Source: Algoriphagus sp. (GTDB taxonomy: Bacteria > Bacteroidota > Bacteroidia > Cytophagales > Cyclobacteriaceae). From it: a DNA stretch of 64,000 nt. Positions within the stretch are counted from its first letter, which is position 1; every line of letters starts with the position of its first letter. This document shows, one piece after another, positions 53,299 through 60,905 of the stretch. A model generated the notes under the pieces. The model made no database searches, had not been told where the DNA came from, and worked only from the letters and a program-made list of their open reading frames with translations. Where the stretch lies: positions 1-64,000 of the forward strand of contig NZ_JAUXYL010000049.1 in the NCBI RefSeq assembly GCF_030694375.1, written 5' to 3'. The position numbers and the translations under genes are program-made.

Positions 53299-53955
53299 AT
53301 GCTGATTGCCAAAGGGATCCATAAATCCTACGGAAGCCTTCACGTATTGAAAGGCGTCGATCTTGAAATTTCTGCCTCGGAAATAGTTTCCATCGTAGGT
53401 TCTTCCGGTGCGGGGAAAAGCACCCTATTGCACATTCTTGGGACTTTGGACCAACCTGAAAAAGGAATGCTCACTATGAATGGAATGAACCTTCTGTCTC
53501 TAAAAGGCGACAATTTAGCCGATTTCAGAAACAGCCAAATTGGGTTTATTTTCCAGTTTCACAATCTTTTACCAGAATTCACTGCGCAAGAAAATATTCA
53601 AATTCCCGGATTTATTAAAGGAACCCAAGAGTCGGAATTACTGAAAAAATCCGGTGAACTTGCCGAAATCCTGGGAATCAGTCACCGGCTTGACCATAAA
53701 CCATCCACACTTTCCGGAGGTGAACAGCAGCGTGTGGCTGTGGCAAGAGCATTGATAAATAACCCTTCGATAGTATTCGCGGACGAACCCAGTGGAAATC
53801 TGGATACCGCAAATGCCAAAGGACTTCATGAGCTTTTTTTCAAGCTTCGGGATGAATTGAGACAGGCTTTTGTCATCGTCACGCACAATGAAGACTTGGC
53901 CGGGATGGCAGATCGAAAAGTTGTGATGAAGGATGGATTAATCGTGTCAGATTAA
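53299..53955 (+). CDS. ABC transporter ATP-binding protein, LolD/MacB type
   Basis: The 218-residue ATPase has intact motifs: Walker A GSSGAGKSTLL, signature TLSGGEQQRVAVARAL, Walker B IVFADEPSGNLD and the H-loop THNEDLA. The sequence is closest to LolD, the ATPase of the lipoprotein-release complex. The matching permease (LolC/E) is not adjacent, as is common in Bacteroidota. The gene's end overlaps the converging bcp gene by 9 bp. Confidence 0.9.
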   Translation: MLIAKGIHKSYGSLHVLKGVDLEISASEIVSIVGSSGAGKSTLLHILGTLDQPEKGMLTMNGMNLLSLKGDNLADFRNSQIGFIFQFHNLLPEFTAQENIQIPGFIKGTQESELLKKSGELAEILGISHRLDHKPSTLSGGEQQRVAVARALINNPSIVFADEPSGNLDTANAKGLHELFFKLRDELRQAFVIVTHNEDLAGMADRKVVMKDGLIVSD

Positions 53956-54405
53956 TTGCTTTTTCAATTTTTTGAGCATGCTTTCGATATGGCCTTTGGA
54001 TTCAAACATATCGGAAAAGACTCCCGAAATCTTATGATCTTGATCCAATAAGTAAGTAATACGCTTTGGCATTTTGATTAAAGGAATCAAGGCGTCGTAT
54101 GCTTTGCATACTTTTCCTGTTTCATCAGAAAGTAAATCAAAGGGAAGTCGATGGGCTTTCTTAAATTTTTCGTGGGTTGCTATATCATCCCGACTGATAC
54201 CAAAAATCGGAATATCCAATGCTCTAAAAGCTTCAAATCGATCTCTGAATTCACATGCTTCTGCAGTGCAAACCCCTGTGAAATCCTTAGGATAAAAATA
54301 GAGGATCACAACTTTTCCTTCCAAGTCTTTGGAAAGAGTAATCTTTTTATTGGAAGTGGAAGGAAGTGTAAAATCAGGTGCTTTTTCGCCAAGATTCAGT
54401 GCCAT
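53947..54405 (-). CDS. bcp: Thiol peroxidase, BCP/PrxQ family
   Basis: The protein reduces peroxides. The peroxidatic Cys lies in PKDFTGVCTAEACEFRDRF, with a nearby second Cys that could be the resolving residue of the PrxQ type. The N-terminal LGEKAPDFTLP is typical. The ATG at 54405 gives the conserved N-terminus MALNLGEKAPDF; an ATG at 54420 is also in frame. It converges on the LolD-like gene with a 9-bp overlap. Confidence 0.93.
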   Translation of the reverse strand: MALNLGEKAPDFTLPSTSNKKITLSKDLEGKVVILYFYPKDFTGVCTAEACEFRDRFEAFRALDIPIFGISRDDIATHEKFKKAHRLPFDLLSDETGKVCKAYDALIPLIKMPKRITYLLDQDHKISGVFSDMFESKGHIESMLKKLKKQLI

Positions 54406-54528
54406 AGTAATCGTTTGCATCTTAACTCCGTTCCAGCACGATTGGTTTAATCCAAAGATTCTTTTGTTGTCTTGAACTATTTTTTTTAGGATTAGCTTTG
54501 AAAAAAAAATTACACAAAAAAGATAGCG

Positions 54529-55356
54529 TTGAAAATTACCAGTGTACAGTCCATGCTTTTAGCAGGAATTTTCTTTGCAATGATGAATGTCTCAGTGAAG
54601 TTCATCCCTCACATCCCTGCAATTGAGATAGTCTGGTTTCGGTCTATTTTTAGTTTAATTTTCACATTTGCTGTACTCAGTAACAAAAGGATTTCGGTTT
54701 TTGGAAACAATAAAGGAAGTCTGATAATCCGTGGAATTGTCGGATCAATCAGTTTAATCCTTTTTTTCTATACGTTACAGCGGATTCCTTTGGCAAGTGC
54801 GGTGACGATGCAGTATTTGTCTCCAATTTTCACCACAATCTTGGGAGTTTTCATTCTCAAGGAAAAAGTTAGACCGATTCAATTTCTATATTTTGCCATG
54901 GCTTTTGCCGGAGTCTTGATTATCCAAGGTGTGGATCCGAGAATTGATCCCCTGAGTGCTGCGATGGGCATTGTTTCCGGACTTTCGGCTGGGCTTGCCT
55001 ACAATATGATCCGTAAGCTCAAGACTTCTGAGCACCCCTTGGTTATCGTGTTTTATTTTCCCTTGGTCACCTTACCCATCGCCTCAATCATTATGTATTT
55101 CGATTGGGTAATGCCAGAGGGCTGGGACTGGGTTGTATTGCTGTGGATAGGGTTTTGTACACAAAGTGCCCAGTATTTTATGACTGTGGCTTATCAGACC
55201 GGAAATCTTGCACGAGTTTCAAGTATAAGCTACATGAGTGTGCTTTATGCCCTCATTTTCGGCTTTTTTCTGTTTGGTGAGACCTTTCCATTCGCTTCCT
55301 ACATCGGAATGGCTTTGGTGTTGGTAGGGATTTTGTTGAATTTGAGAGTGAAATAG
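54529..55356 (+). CDS. EamA/DMT-family membrane transporter
   Basis: The protein has ten predicted transmembrane helices in two EamA repeats: the first begins LLAGIFFAMMNVSVKF, with FFYTLQRIPLASAVTMQYLSPIFTTILGVFILKE as its end; the second begins MGIVSGLSAGLAYNMIRKL. Metabolite efflux is the usual role, with unknown substrate. The first start is a TTG at 54529 (MKITSVQSMLL); an ATG at 54553 would remove part of helix 1. Confidence 0.8.
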   Translation: MKITSVQSMLLAGIFFAMMNVSVKFIPHIPAIEIVWFRSIFSLIFTFAVLSNKRISVFGNNKGSLIIRGIVGSISLILFFYTLQRIPLASAVTMQYLSPIFTTILGVFILKEKVRPIQFLYFAMAFAGVLIIQGVDPRIDPLSAAMGIVSGLSAGLAYNMIRKLKTSEHPLVIVFYFPLVTLPIASIIMYFDWVMPEGWDWVVLLWIGFCTQSAQYFMTVAYQTGNLARVSSISYMSVLYALIFGFFLFGETFPFASYIGMALVLVGILLNLRVK

Positions 55357-55544
55357 AATTTACCTAGAAGTGGAAAAACACTTTATTTTCATGGTACAAA
55401 TTAGGAATCTAAAACCTTTTTTGATCTAGCAACCAATACTGAATTTTCTGACTGACAGCTCTCTGGAAATGATCATTTAGGACTATACTAAAATTGATTT
55501 TTTCTTAAAGTTTTTTTCCAAACCTTCGCCAAATTCCTGATTTC

Positions 55545-55575
55545 TTGCTCAGATAAGCAGATCACCTTACCTTTA
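55545..55575 (+). promoter_or_regulatory. Candidate promoter of the NAD-salvage operon
   Basis: TTG (55545-55547) is followed after 20 nt by TACCTTTA (55568-55575), a one-mismatch match to TAnnTTTG. It lies 22 nt before the pncB start. Confidence 0.55.
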
Positions 55576-55597
55576 GTTTCGTTATTATTTTCCCTTC

Positions 55598-57085
55598 ATG
55601 AAAATCACCAAAGACCTTTATCAAAGTAACCTCGTGTTGCTGACTGACTTTTATCAACTTACGATGGCCTATGCCTATTGGAAGTCAGGAAAAGGAGAGC
55701 AGGAAGCAGTATTCAATCTTTTTTTTCGAAAACATCCTTTTCAGGGTGGTTTCACGCTGGCTGCTGGACTGGATTATGTTGTTGATTTTTGCAAAAATTT
55801 CAAATTCGAGAATGGAGATCTGGAATACTTGGCGGGGATGAAAAACAAGGATAAAAGTCCTGTGTTTGAGCCGGCCTTTCTGGAGTATCTGAAAAATCTA
55901 GCATTCACCTGTGACATCGATGCAGTCGAGGAGGGAACCGTGGTTTTTCCAAACGCTCCTTTGATTCGTGTAAGGGGTCCCTTAATCCAATGTCAGTTAT
56001 TGGAAACACCACTTTTGAACATCATCAATTTCCAAACCCTGATTGCCACCAAAGCAGCCCGTATCAATATTGCTGCGCAAGGTGAGCCGGTTTTGGAATT
56101 TGGTTTAAGAAGAGCGCAGGGAATTGATGGCGCATTGGCGGCAAGCCGTGCAGCGTATATCGGTGGATGTACTTCCACCTCGAATGTGATGGCGGGAAAG
56201 CTGTTTGGTATTCCTGTCGCCGGTACACATGCACACAGTTGGATCATGTCTTTTGAGACGGAGTTGGAAGCTTTTGTGGCCTATGCAGATGCCTTTCCGG
56301 ATCAGTGTGTATTCTTGGTGGATACCTATGACACACTGAATGGCGTTAAGAATGCGATCAAGGTCGGGGAGATTTTGCGCAGCAAAGGAAAAGAAATGGT
56401 CGGAATCCGAATCGACTCGGGTGACTTGGCTTATTTCAGTACCAAGGCAAGACAGCAACTGGATGAGGCTGGCTTTCCGGATGCCAAAATCATCGCCTCA
56501 AATGACCTGGATGAACATATTATTGCTTCGCTTAAATCTCAGGAAGCCGACATCAACGTATGGGGAGTAGGAACAAAATTGGTGACAGCCTATGATCAGC
56601 CTGCACTTGGTGCGGTTTATAAGCTTTCGGCAATCCGAATGGCTGACGGTACATGGGATCCAAAAGTAAAAGTGTCGCAGCAATTGCTCAAAATCAATAT
56701 TCCTGGTGTTCACAATGTAAAGCGGTATTTCACCAAAGGAAAAGCCATTGCTGATATGATCTACTTGGAAGATCAAGATATTGATCCTAAAAGTGTTGTG
56801 ATTATTGACCCCATCGATGCGACGCGGAGAAAGCGACTGATGCCGGTCTATTATCAAGAAGAGGTATTGCTGAAACCAATTTTTAAAAAAGGAAAAAAAG
56901 TCTACGATCTACCGACTTTAGATGCCATCCGAAATCGTGCTGCGGAGCAATTGGAGTCCTTGGACAAAACGCATAAACGCCTGGTCAATCCTCACTTATA
57001 TCCGGTAGGATTGGAAGAAAATTTGCATCATTTGCGCATGGAATTGGTTTTGAAAGCTAAAAAATTTGACAATGGAATGGATTAA
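55598..57085 (+). CDS. pncB: Nicotinate phosphoribosyltransferase
   Basis: The enzyme joins nicotinate and PRPP to nicotinate mononucleotide in NAD salvage. The N-terminal LLTDFYQLTMAYAYWKSG is the family signature, followed by LEFGLRRAQGIDGALAASRAAYIGG, the HSWIMSFETELEAF region with the catalytic His, and GVGTKLVTAYDQPALGAVYKL. At 495 residues it fits the longer type. It overlaps pncA by 14 bp, so the salvage steps are linked. Confidence 0.93.
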   Translation: MKITKDLYQSNLVLLTDFYQLTMAYAYWKSGKGEQEAVFNLFFRKHPFQGGFTLAAGLDYVVDFCKNFKFENGDLEYLAGMKNKDKSPVFEPAFLEYLKNLAFTCDIDAVEEGTVVFPNAPLIRVRGPLIQCQLLETPLLNIINFQTLIATKAARINIAAQGEPVLEFGLRRAQGIDGALAASRAAYIGGCTSTSNVMAGKLFGIPVAGTHAHSWIMSFETELEAFVAYADAFPDQCVFLVDTYDTLNGVKNAIKVGEILRSKGKEMVGIRIDSGDLAYFSTKARQQLDEAGFPDAKIIASNDLDEHIIASLKSQEADINVWGVGTKLVTAYDQPALGAVYKLSAIRMADGTWDPKVKVSQQLLKINIPGVHNVKRYFTKGKAIADMIYLEDQDIDPKSVVIIDPIDATRRKRLMPVYYQEEVLLKPIFKKGKKVYDLPTLDAIRNRAAEQLESLDKTHKRLVNPHLYPVGLEENLHHLRMELVLKAKKFDNGMD

Positions 57086-57701
57086 TGACGATTCGGTACT
57101 GCTGATCGTAGATGTACAAAATGACTTCATTCCGGGTGGGGCTTTAGCTGTCAGCCAAGGAGACCAAGTGGTCCCACTGATCAATGACACGCAGAAAAAG
57201 TTCCGGCATGTCATCGCTACCCAGGATTTTCATCCGTCGGATCATGGTAGTTTTGCTGCAAATCATCCCGGAAGAAAACCTGGTGAATTCATCGAATTGG
57301 CCGGATTGACACAGATTCTCTGGCCGGCACATTGCGTACAGGGGAGCTCAGGAGCGGATTTTCACCCACAACTGAATCGGAGTCAATGGGTGGCTGTGTT
57401 CCAGAAAGGGAAAAACCCAGAAGTGGATTCTTATTCGGGTTTCTTTGACAATGCCAGAAGGGGAGATACGGGACTAGGGGATTTCCTAAAAAGTATTGGA
57501 ATTAGGAGGGTCTTTGTTTGCGGTTTGGCATTGGATTACTGTGTAAAATTCACTGCCCTTGATTCTAAAAGCCTCGGTTTTGAGACGTTTTTAATTTCAG
57601 ATGCCACCAGAGCGGTAAACCTTAGACCTGAGGACGGAAATTTAGCGATTGCCGAAATGGAGGCAGCGGGAATTACAGTTTTAACCAGCAATCAACTTTA
57701 A
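57072..57701 (+). CDS. pncA: Nicotinamidase
   Basis: PncA hydrolyses nicotinamide to nicotinate, the substrate for pncB. The catalytic triad is visible: Asp14 in LIVDVQNDF, Lys112 in VFQKGKNP and Cys157 in LALDYCVKF. The metal-site residues fit Asp52, His54 and His87 (QDFHP and WPAHC). The ATG at 57072 was chosen over the in-frame TTG at 57066. It overlaps pncB by 14 bp. Confidence 0.94.
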   Translation: MEWINDDSVLLIVDVQNDFIPGGALAVSQGDQVVPLINDTQKKFRHVIATQDFHPSDHGSFAANHPGRKPGEFIELAGLTQILWPAHCVQGSSGADFHPQLNRSQWVAVFQKGKNPEVDSYSGFFDNARRGDTGLGDFLKSIGIRRVFVCGLALDYCVKFTALDSKSLGFETFLISDATRAVNLRPEDGNLAIAEMEAAGITVLTSNQL

Positions 57702-57704
57702 GCC

Positions 57705-58220
57705 ATGTTTGACTACAATCCAGAGAAACATTATCCAACTGAAACTGAAAGTCGAGTGGTCATTCGATTTCAGGATTGTGACCCGCTTCGTCACCTCAAC
57801 AACGCGAAGTATTTTGACTATTTCTTCAACGCTAGGGAAGATCAGGTTCCAAAGCTGTATGGTTTGGAGATCATCGATCTGATCAAAACATACAAGGCTG
57901 CTTGGGTTGTCTACAATCACAACATCAGCTATGTTAAACCTGCTATGGTGGGAGAGTGGGTGCGGATCATGAGTCGGATTCTTTGGCATAATCACAATAC
58001 AATCGTGGTGGAATATTACATGACAGATGATTCCAAAACACAATTGAAAACAATACTTTGGTCAACTATGCGATATGTAACATTGGCAGAAGGTAAATCA
58101 ACCGATCATACCGGAGCGGTGAAGGACTTTCTGAAAGCTACTTCGGATGACTTGGATGTCTCCCAAATGAATATCAAAGACCGGGTCAAAATGCTGGCTA
58201 CTGAGCTTAAGAAGGAGTAG
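57705..58220 (+). CDS. Acyl-CoA thioesterase, hotdog fold (4HBT)
   Basis: The protein has the hotdog-fold pattern with VVIRFQDCDPLRHLNNAKYFDYFFNAREDQ, in which an Asp and an Asn lie in the position typical of 4-hydroxybenzoyl-CoA-like thioesterases. It follows pncA by 3 bp and is probably cotranscribed, though no link to NAD metabolism is known. The chain-length preference is unknown. Confidence 0.83.
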   Translation: MFDYNPEKHYPTETESRVVIRFQDCDPLRHLNNAKYFDYFFNAREDQVPKLYGLEIIDLIKTYKAAWVVYNHNISYVKPAMVGEWVRIMSRILWHNHNTIVVEYYMTDDSKTQLKTILWSTMRYVTLAEGKSTDHTGAVKDFLKATSDDLDVSQMNIKDRVKMLATELKKE

Positions 58221-58576
58221 AATTCCTTATTACTATTGAAAGAAAAAGAAAAATAGTTCTAGGGTTGAGAATCGGGCTCTTTGATTCTAATTTTTTTTAC
58301 CATAGGTTCTGAGCATGCAAGGGTTTTTTCCACAGAAGAGAATAGAGAAAAATGGAATTTGAATTCTTTCTTCCTTGAAAAATTTCCCGCAGACTGATGC
58401 AGAAAAAGCCGCTGATGAACGCAGATTTTTTGAAAAACTGAGGATTGAAATTGAACTCTTTTCGAACTCAATTAGAGCGAAAGCGACTGGATTAAACCTA
58501 TTGAGGCTAGATTAAATTATCTCTTTTTTCCTTTGCGGTAAAAAAAAGCGAACTGTAGCAGGCATAACTGCCTAAA
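58221..58576. other. Gene-free 356-bp stretch
   Basis: No supported reading frame, terminator or RNA gene was recognised between the thioesterase and the converging monooxygenase gene. A short open frame at 58259-58471 on the - strand lacks any conserved feature. Confidence 0.4.
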
Positions 58577-58894
58577 TCAAATCCCAAATTCATAATCCCG
58601 CTCCACCAATGCAATGCGGGTCTTGTAGGCTGAATACCATTTTTCACGACCGAATTTTTGAGCTATTAAATGGTCTGTATTGGCTTTCCAGTTTTTTATA
58701 GAGTCTAGATTTGCCCAATAACTGACTGTAATTCCCAGCCCGTCACGGACACTTTCATGCCCAAGATACCCGGGCTGCAGTTCTGCTAGGCGAACCATTT
58801 CTGCCGCCATTTCTTCATAGCCTTCGCCGACTTCAGTTCTCAGATTGGAGAAGATTACGGCGTAATAAGGTGGATTTGGGGTTTTTGCGATCAT
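58577..58894 (-). CDS. ABM-fold monooxygenase-like protein
   Basis: This 105-residue protein of the antibiotic biosynthesis monooxygenase fold has the typical pattern YAVIFSNLR, AEMVRLAELQPGYLGHESVR, GITVSYWANLDSIKNWKAN and a late H/W region, as in YgiN-like and EthD-like dimers. It overlaps the DJ-1/PfpI gene by an ATGA (4 bp), so the two are translationally coupled. Substrate unknown. Confidence 0.83.
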   Translation of the reverse strand: MIAKTPNPPYYAVIFSNLRTEVGEGYEEMAAEMVRLAELQPGYLGHESVRDGLGITVSYWANLDSIKNWKANTDHLIAQKFGREKWYSAYKTRIALVERDYEFGI

Positions 58895-59484
58895 TTTGAA
58901 TCCAAATAAGGTTGATATTCCATATACTTGGCGGTTTTCAAAGCCAATTCTTCACCAAAAGTTTTCTCCAATAAGTACAAGGACAAGTCTATTCCGGCAG
59001 ATATGCCGGCTGCTGTCCAAATCTTATCATTACTTTGGACGAACCTGAGCTCTGGTTTAGGTATTCCGTCAGGAACAATCTCTTTCATGCTTTCAAAAAC
59101 CTCATGGTGGGTGCAGTAAGGTTTTCCCTTCAAAAAACCCGTCTTTGCCAAAATTCTGGAACCGGAACACACGCTCATTGTCCATCTGGAATTTTGGATT
59201 AGTGATTCAAGCTCAAACAATAAGTCGGAATCTTGTATCACTTTTTTGCTTCCATCTCCTCCCGGAAGTACTAAAAAATCCAAATTCAATAGTTCGGAAA
59301 TCCCGAAATCAGGTTTAACCTGAAGTCCGTTTTTTGTTCGGATTAGCGAATCATCTGCTCCAAAAGTGAAAACCTTCAGGAGGGAATAATCTGACAGCTG
59401 TGAACCCACAGAAAAAACCTCAAATGGTCCTGCAAAATCCAAAACTTCGACTTCATAAAAAATAAAAATACCTAATCGCTTCAT
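58891..59484 (-). CDS. DJ-1/PfpI family protein, isocyanide-hydratase-like
   Basis: The 197-residue protein has LDFAGPFEVFSVGSQL at the N-terminus, the glycine loop LVLPGGDGSK and the nucleophile elbow Cys106 in TMSVCSGSRILAKTG, followed by the CTHHE region. This matches DJ-1/PfpI proteins of the InhA isocyanide-hydratase and AraC-sensor type but without a DNA-binding domain. The substrate is unknown. It overlaps the ABM gene by 4 bp. Confidence 0.85.
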   Translation of the reverse strand: MKRLGIFIFYEVEVLDFAGPFEVFSVGSQLSDYSLLKVFTFGADDSLIRTKNGLQVKPDFGISELLNLDFLVLPGGDGSKKVIQDSDLLFELESLIQNSRWTMSVCSGSRILAKTGFLKGKPYCTHHEVFESMKEIVPDGIPKPELRFVQSNDKIWTAAGISAGIDLSLYLLEKTFGEELALKTAKYMEYQPYLDSK

Positions 59485-60404
59485 ATTCGGTCAAAATGAT
59501 GGATTAAAGTTAGTTTTTATTTTAATAGACTTGGAGTCAAATCAAGACAGGTAGATACTTTTTTAAGTAAAAAAATGAATTGGAAAATGGCTGTTGCTAA
59601 GGCCTGAATCTTTCAACTTAAAATAAAAAATCAACAATTGTTTTTCCATTCAGACCTCGATCAGGCCTGGAGTCTTGTTTTTGTTCTTTTCACGTGACTC
59701 TAAATTGCCACATTCTCTATTCATAACTTTTTTGCAACAGGCAAGACTAATTGAGGCAAGAGAGGTCAACTTCATTTTATTTACTAATTACTACACTTAG
59801 TAGGGAATCTTGGGTTTTGAAAAAAAAAGATTTCATCTTTCGCTAAATCAGATTAAAGTCAGTTTTGTCCTTCTTTGATACCAACCAAAACAGGTCATAA
59901 TTATTGTTTTAACAGTTGATTTTAAAAGGGAAACTGAATCAGATTTTGTTGTAATCTTTCACTTTATATATTCAATCAATTTAAATTCTAGGAAGTTATA
60001 CGCTAGTTAAAAAATTCAGTACAGTTTTCCTTTCTGTATCGAAGTCCAATAAATCAATTGGTAAAATATTTAAAAGGAATAGAGAAAAGTTGTTTCAATC
60101 ACCCCTAGCCCCGGCCTAATCAGCCTGGGTTTTTTTCTTTCCGCCCTCATTTGAGAGCCCTCAGAGGATGCTTACTAAGTCTTTTTATCAGGAAAAACAA
60201 TCGGATTTATCTGTCTTCTATTTTCAGCTTACCATCAAAAAATTTAATCTAAATCCTTTTTGATAATTGGCAGAGGATCAAAATTGTGATGGGATTGTAA
60301 GTGATTGGAATAGCTTAGGAATCGGAGTATGCATTGCACAATCGACTGATATTTAAATAATAACGTCTTTTTCTTGCGTAATCGTTAAAAATAGTAAAGA
60401 TCTA
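59485..60404. other. Gene-free AT-rich stretch of about 920 bp before the DAB operon
   Basis: This is the longest non-coding stretch in the window. No protein-coding frame, tRNA or known RNA family was recognised. One terminator-like hairpin lies at 60109-60136, and a promoter candidate starts at its right end. Confidence 0.5.
60109..60136 (+). terminator. Orphan terminator-like hairpin
   Basis: CCC-C-GGC pairs with GCC-T-GGG with one internal mismatch, loop CTAATCA, followed by seven T. No + strand gene precedes it within 1.8 kb, so it could end an unseen small RNA or act as an upstream attenuator. Confidence 0.45.
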
Positions 60405-60433
60405 TTGCTTGATATTAAAAAAGTGTACCTTTC
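60405..60433 (+). promoter_or_regulatory. Candidate promoter of the DAB operon
   Basis: TTG (60405-60407) is followed after 18 nt by TACCTTTC (60426-60433), one mismatch from TAnnTTTG. The spacer is one base shorter than usual. It lies 17 nt before the first ATG of the operon at 60451. Confidence 0.45.
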
Positions 60434-60450
60434 AATGTTTTTAGAAAAAA

Positions 60451-60819
60451 ATGATTTCTCTTCTTAATCTTCTCCTTCTATCCTTACGCTTGACCTTGGC
60501 TGTCCAAAGTCAGGCAGTTGGGATTTTACTGAATGATTTTTCTGGAGACAGGATCACTACCTTAGATCTAAGTTCTGATCAAGAACTCCACGAGTTTTTA
60601 ATTCCTGCTTTTGCAAATGAAAATGGCTTTATAGAAGCCGAGGAGGAGAAAACAGAAGATAAAAGTGAAAGTATAGCAGATATCTTGGCTTTGCTCTTTC
60701 AAGATTCTTTTGAGCGGGAGCCTCGATTGCTTTCAAATACTATTTTCGGGAATAAACCCATTCAGGGTGACCTGCATCTTTACGATATCTTCCAATCCTG
60801 GAAGACCCATTTGAGTTGA
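60451..60819 (+). CDS. Small exported protein at the head of the DAB operon (unknown)
   Basis: No family is recognised. The 122-residue product starts with a hydrophobic segment (MISLLNLLLLSLRLTLAVQS) that looks like a signal peptide or anchor, and the remainder is acidic, with EAEEEKTEDKSES in the middle. The final third, HLYDIFQSWKTHLS, is mildly amphipathic. A promoter candidate lies just upstream and dabA begins 86 bp downstream on the same strand, so cotranscription is likely. A role as an accessory subunit is speculation. Confidence 0.55.
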   Translation: MISLLNLLLLSLRLTLAVQSQAVGILLNDFSGDRITTLDLSSDQELHEFLIPAFANENGFIEAEEEKTEDKSESIADILALLFQDSFEREPRLLSNTIFGNKPIQGDLHLYDIFQSWKTHLS

Positions 60820-60905
60820 TTTTTAGCCGATAGGCTTTGATTACTGTTGTCGCAGACTTTTGGTCTGTTGGACACTGCCTGATCTCCAACTCAATACTTA
60901 AATTC

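Noticed and set aside
56105..56857. Two - strand open frames inside pncB
   Set aside because: They overlap an intact nicotinate phosphoribosyltransferase and show no motif, signal or start-site support.
58259..58471. A 70-codon - strand open frame in the gap after the thioesterase
   Set aside because: No conserved sequence, no promoter and a composition unlike neighbouring genes.
60837..60905. Longer dabA start 69 bases upstream
   Set aside because: The added residues are not family-like, while the ATG at 60906 fits the usual DabA N-terminus.
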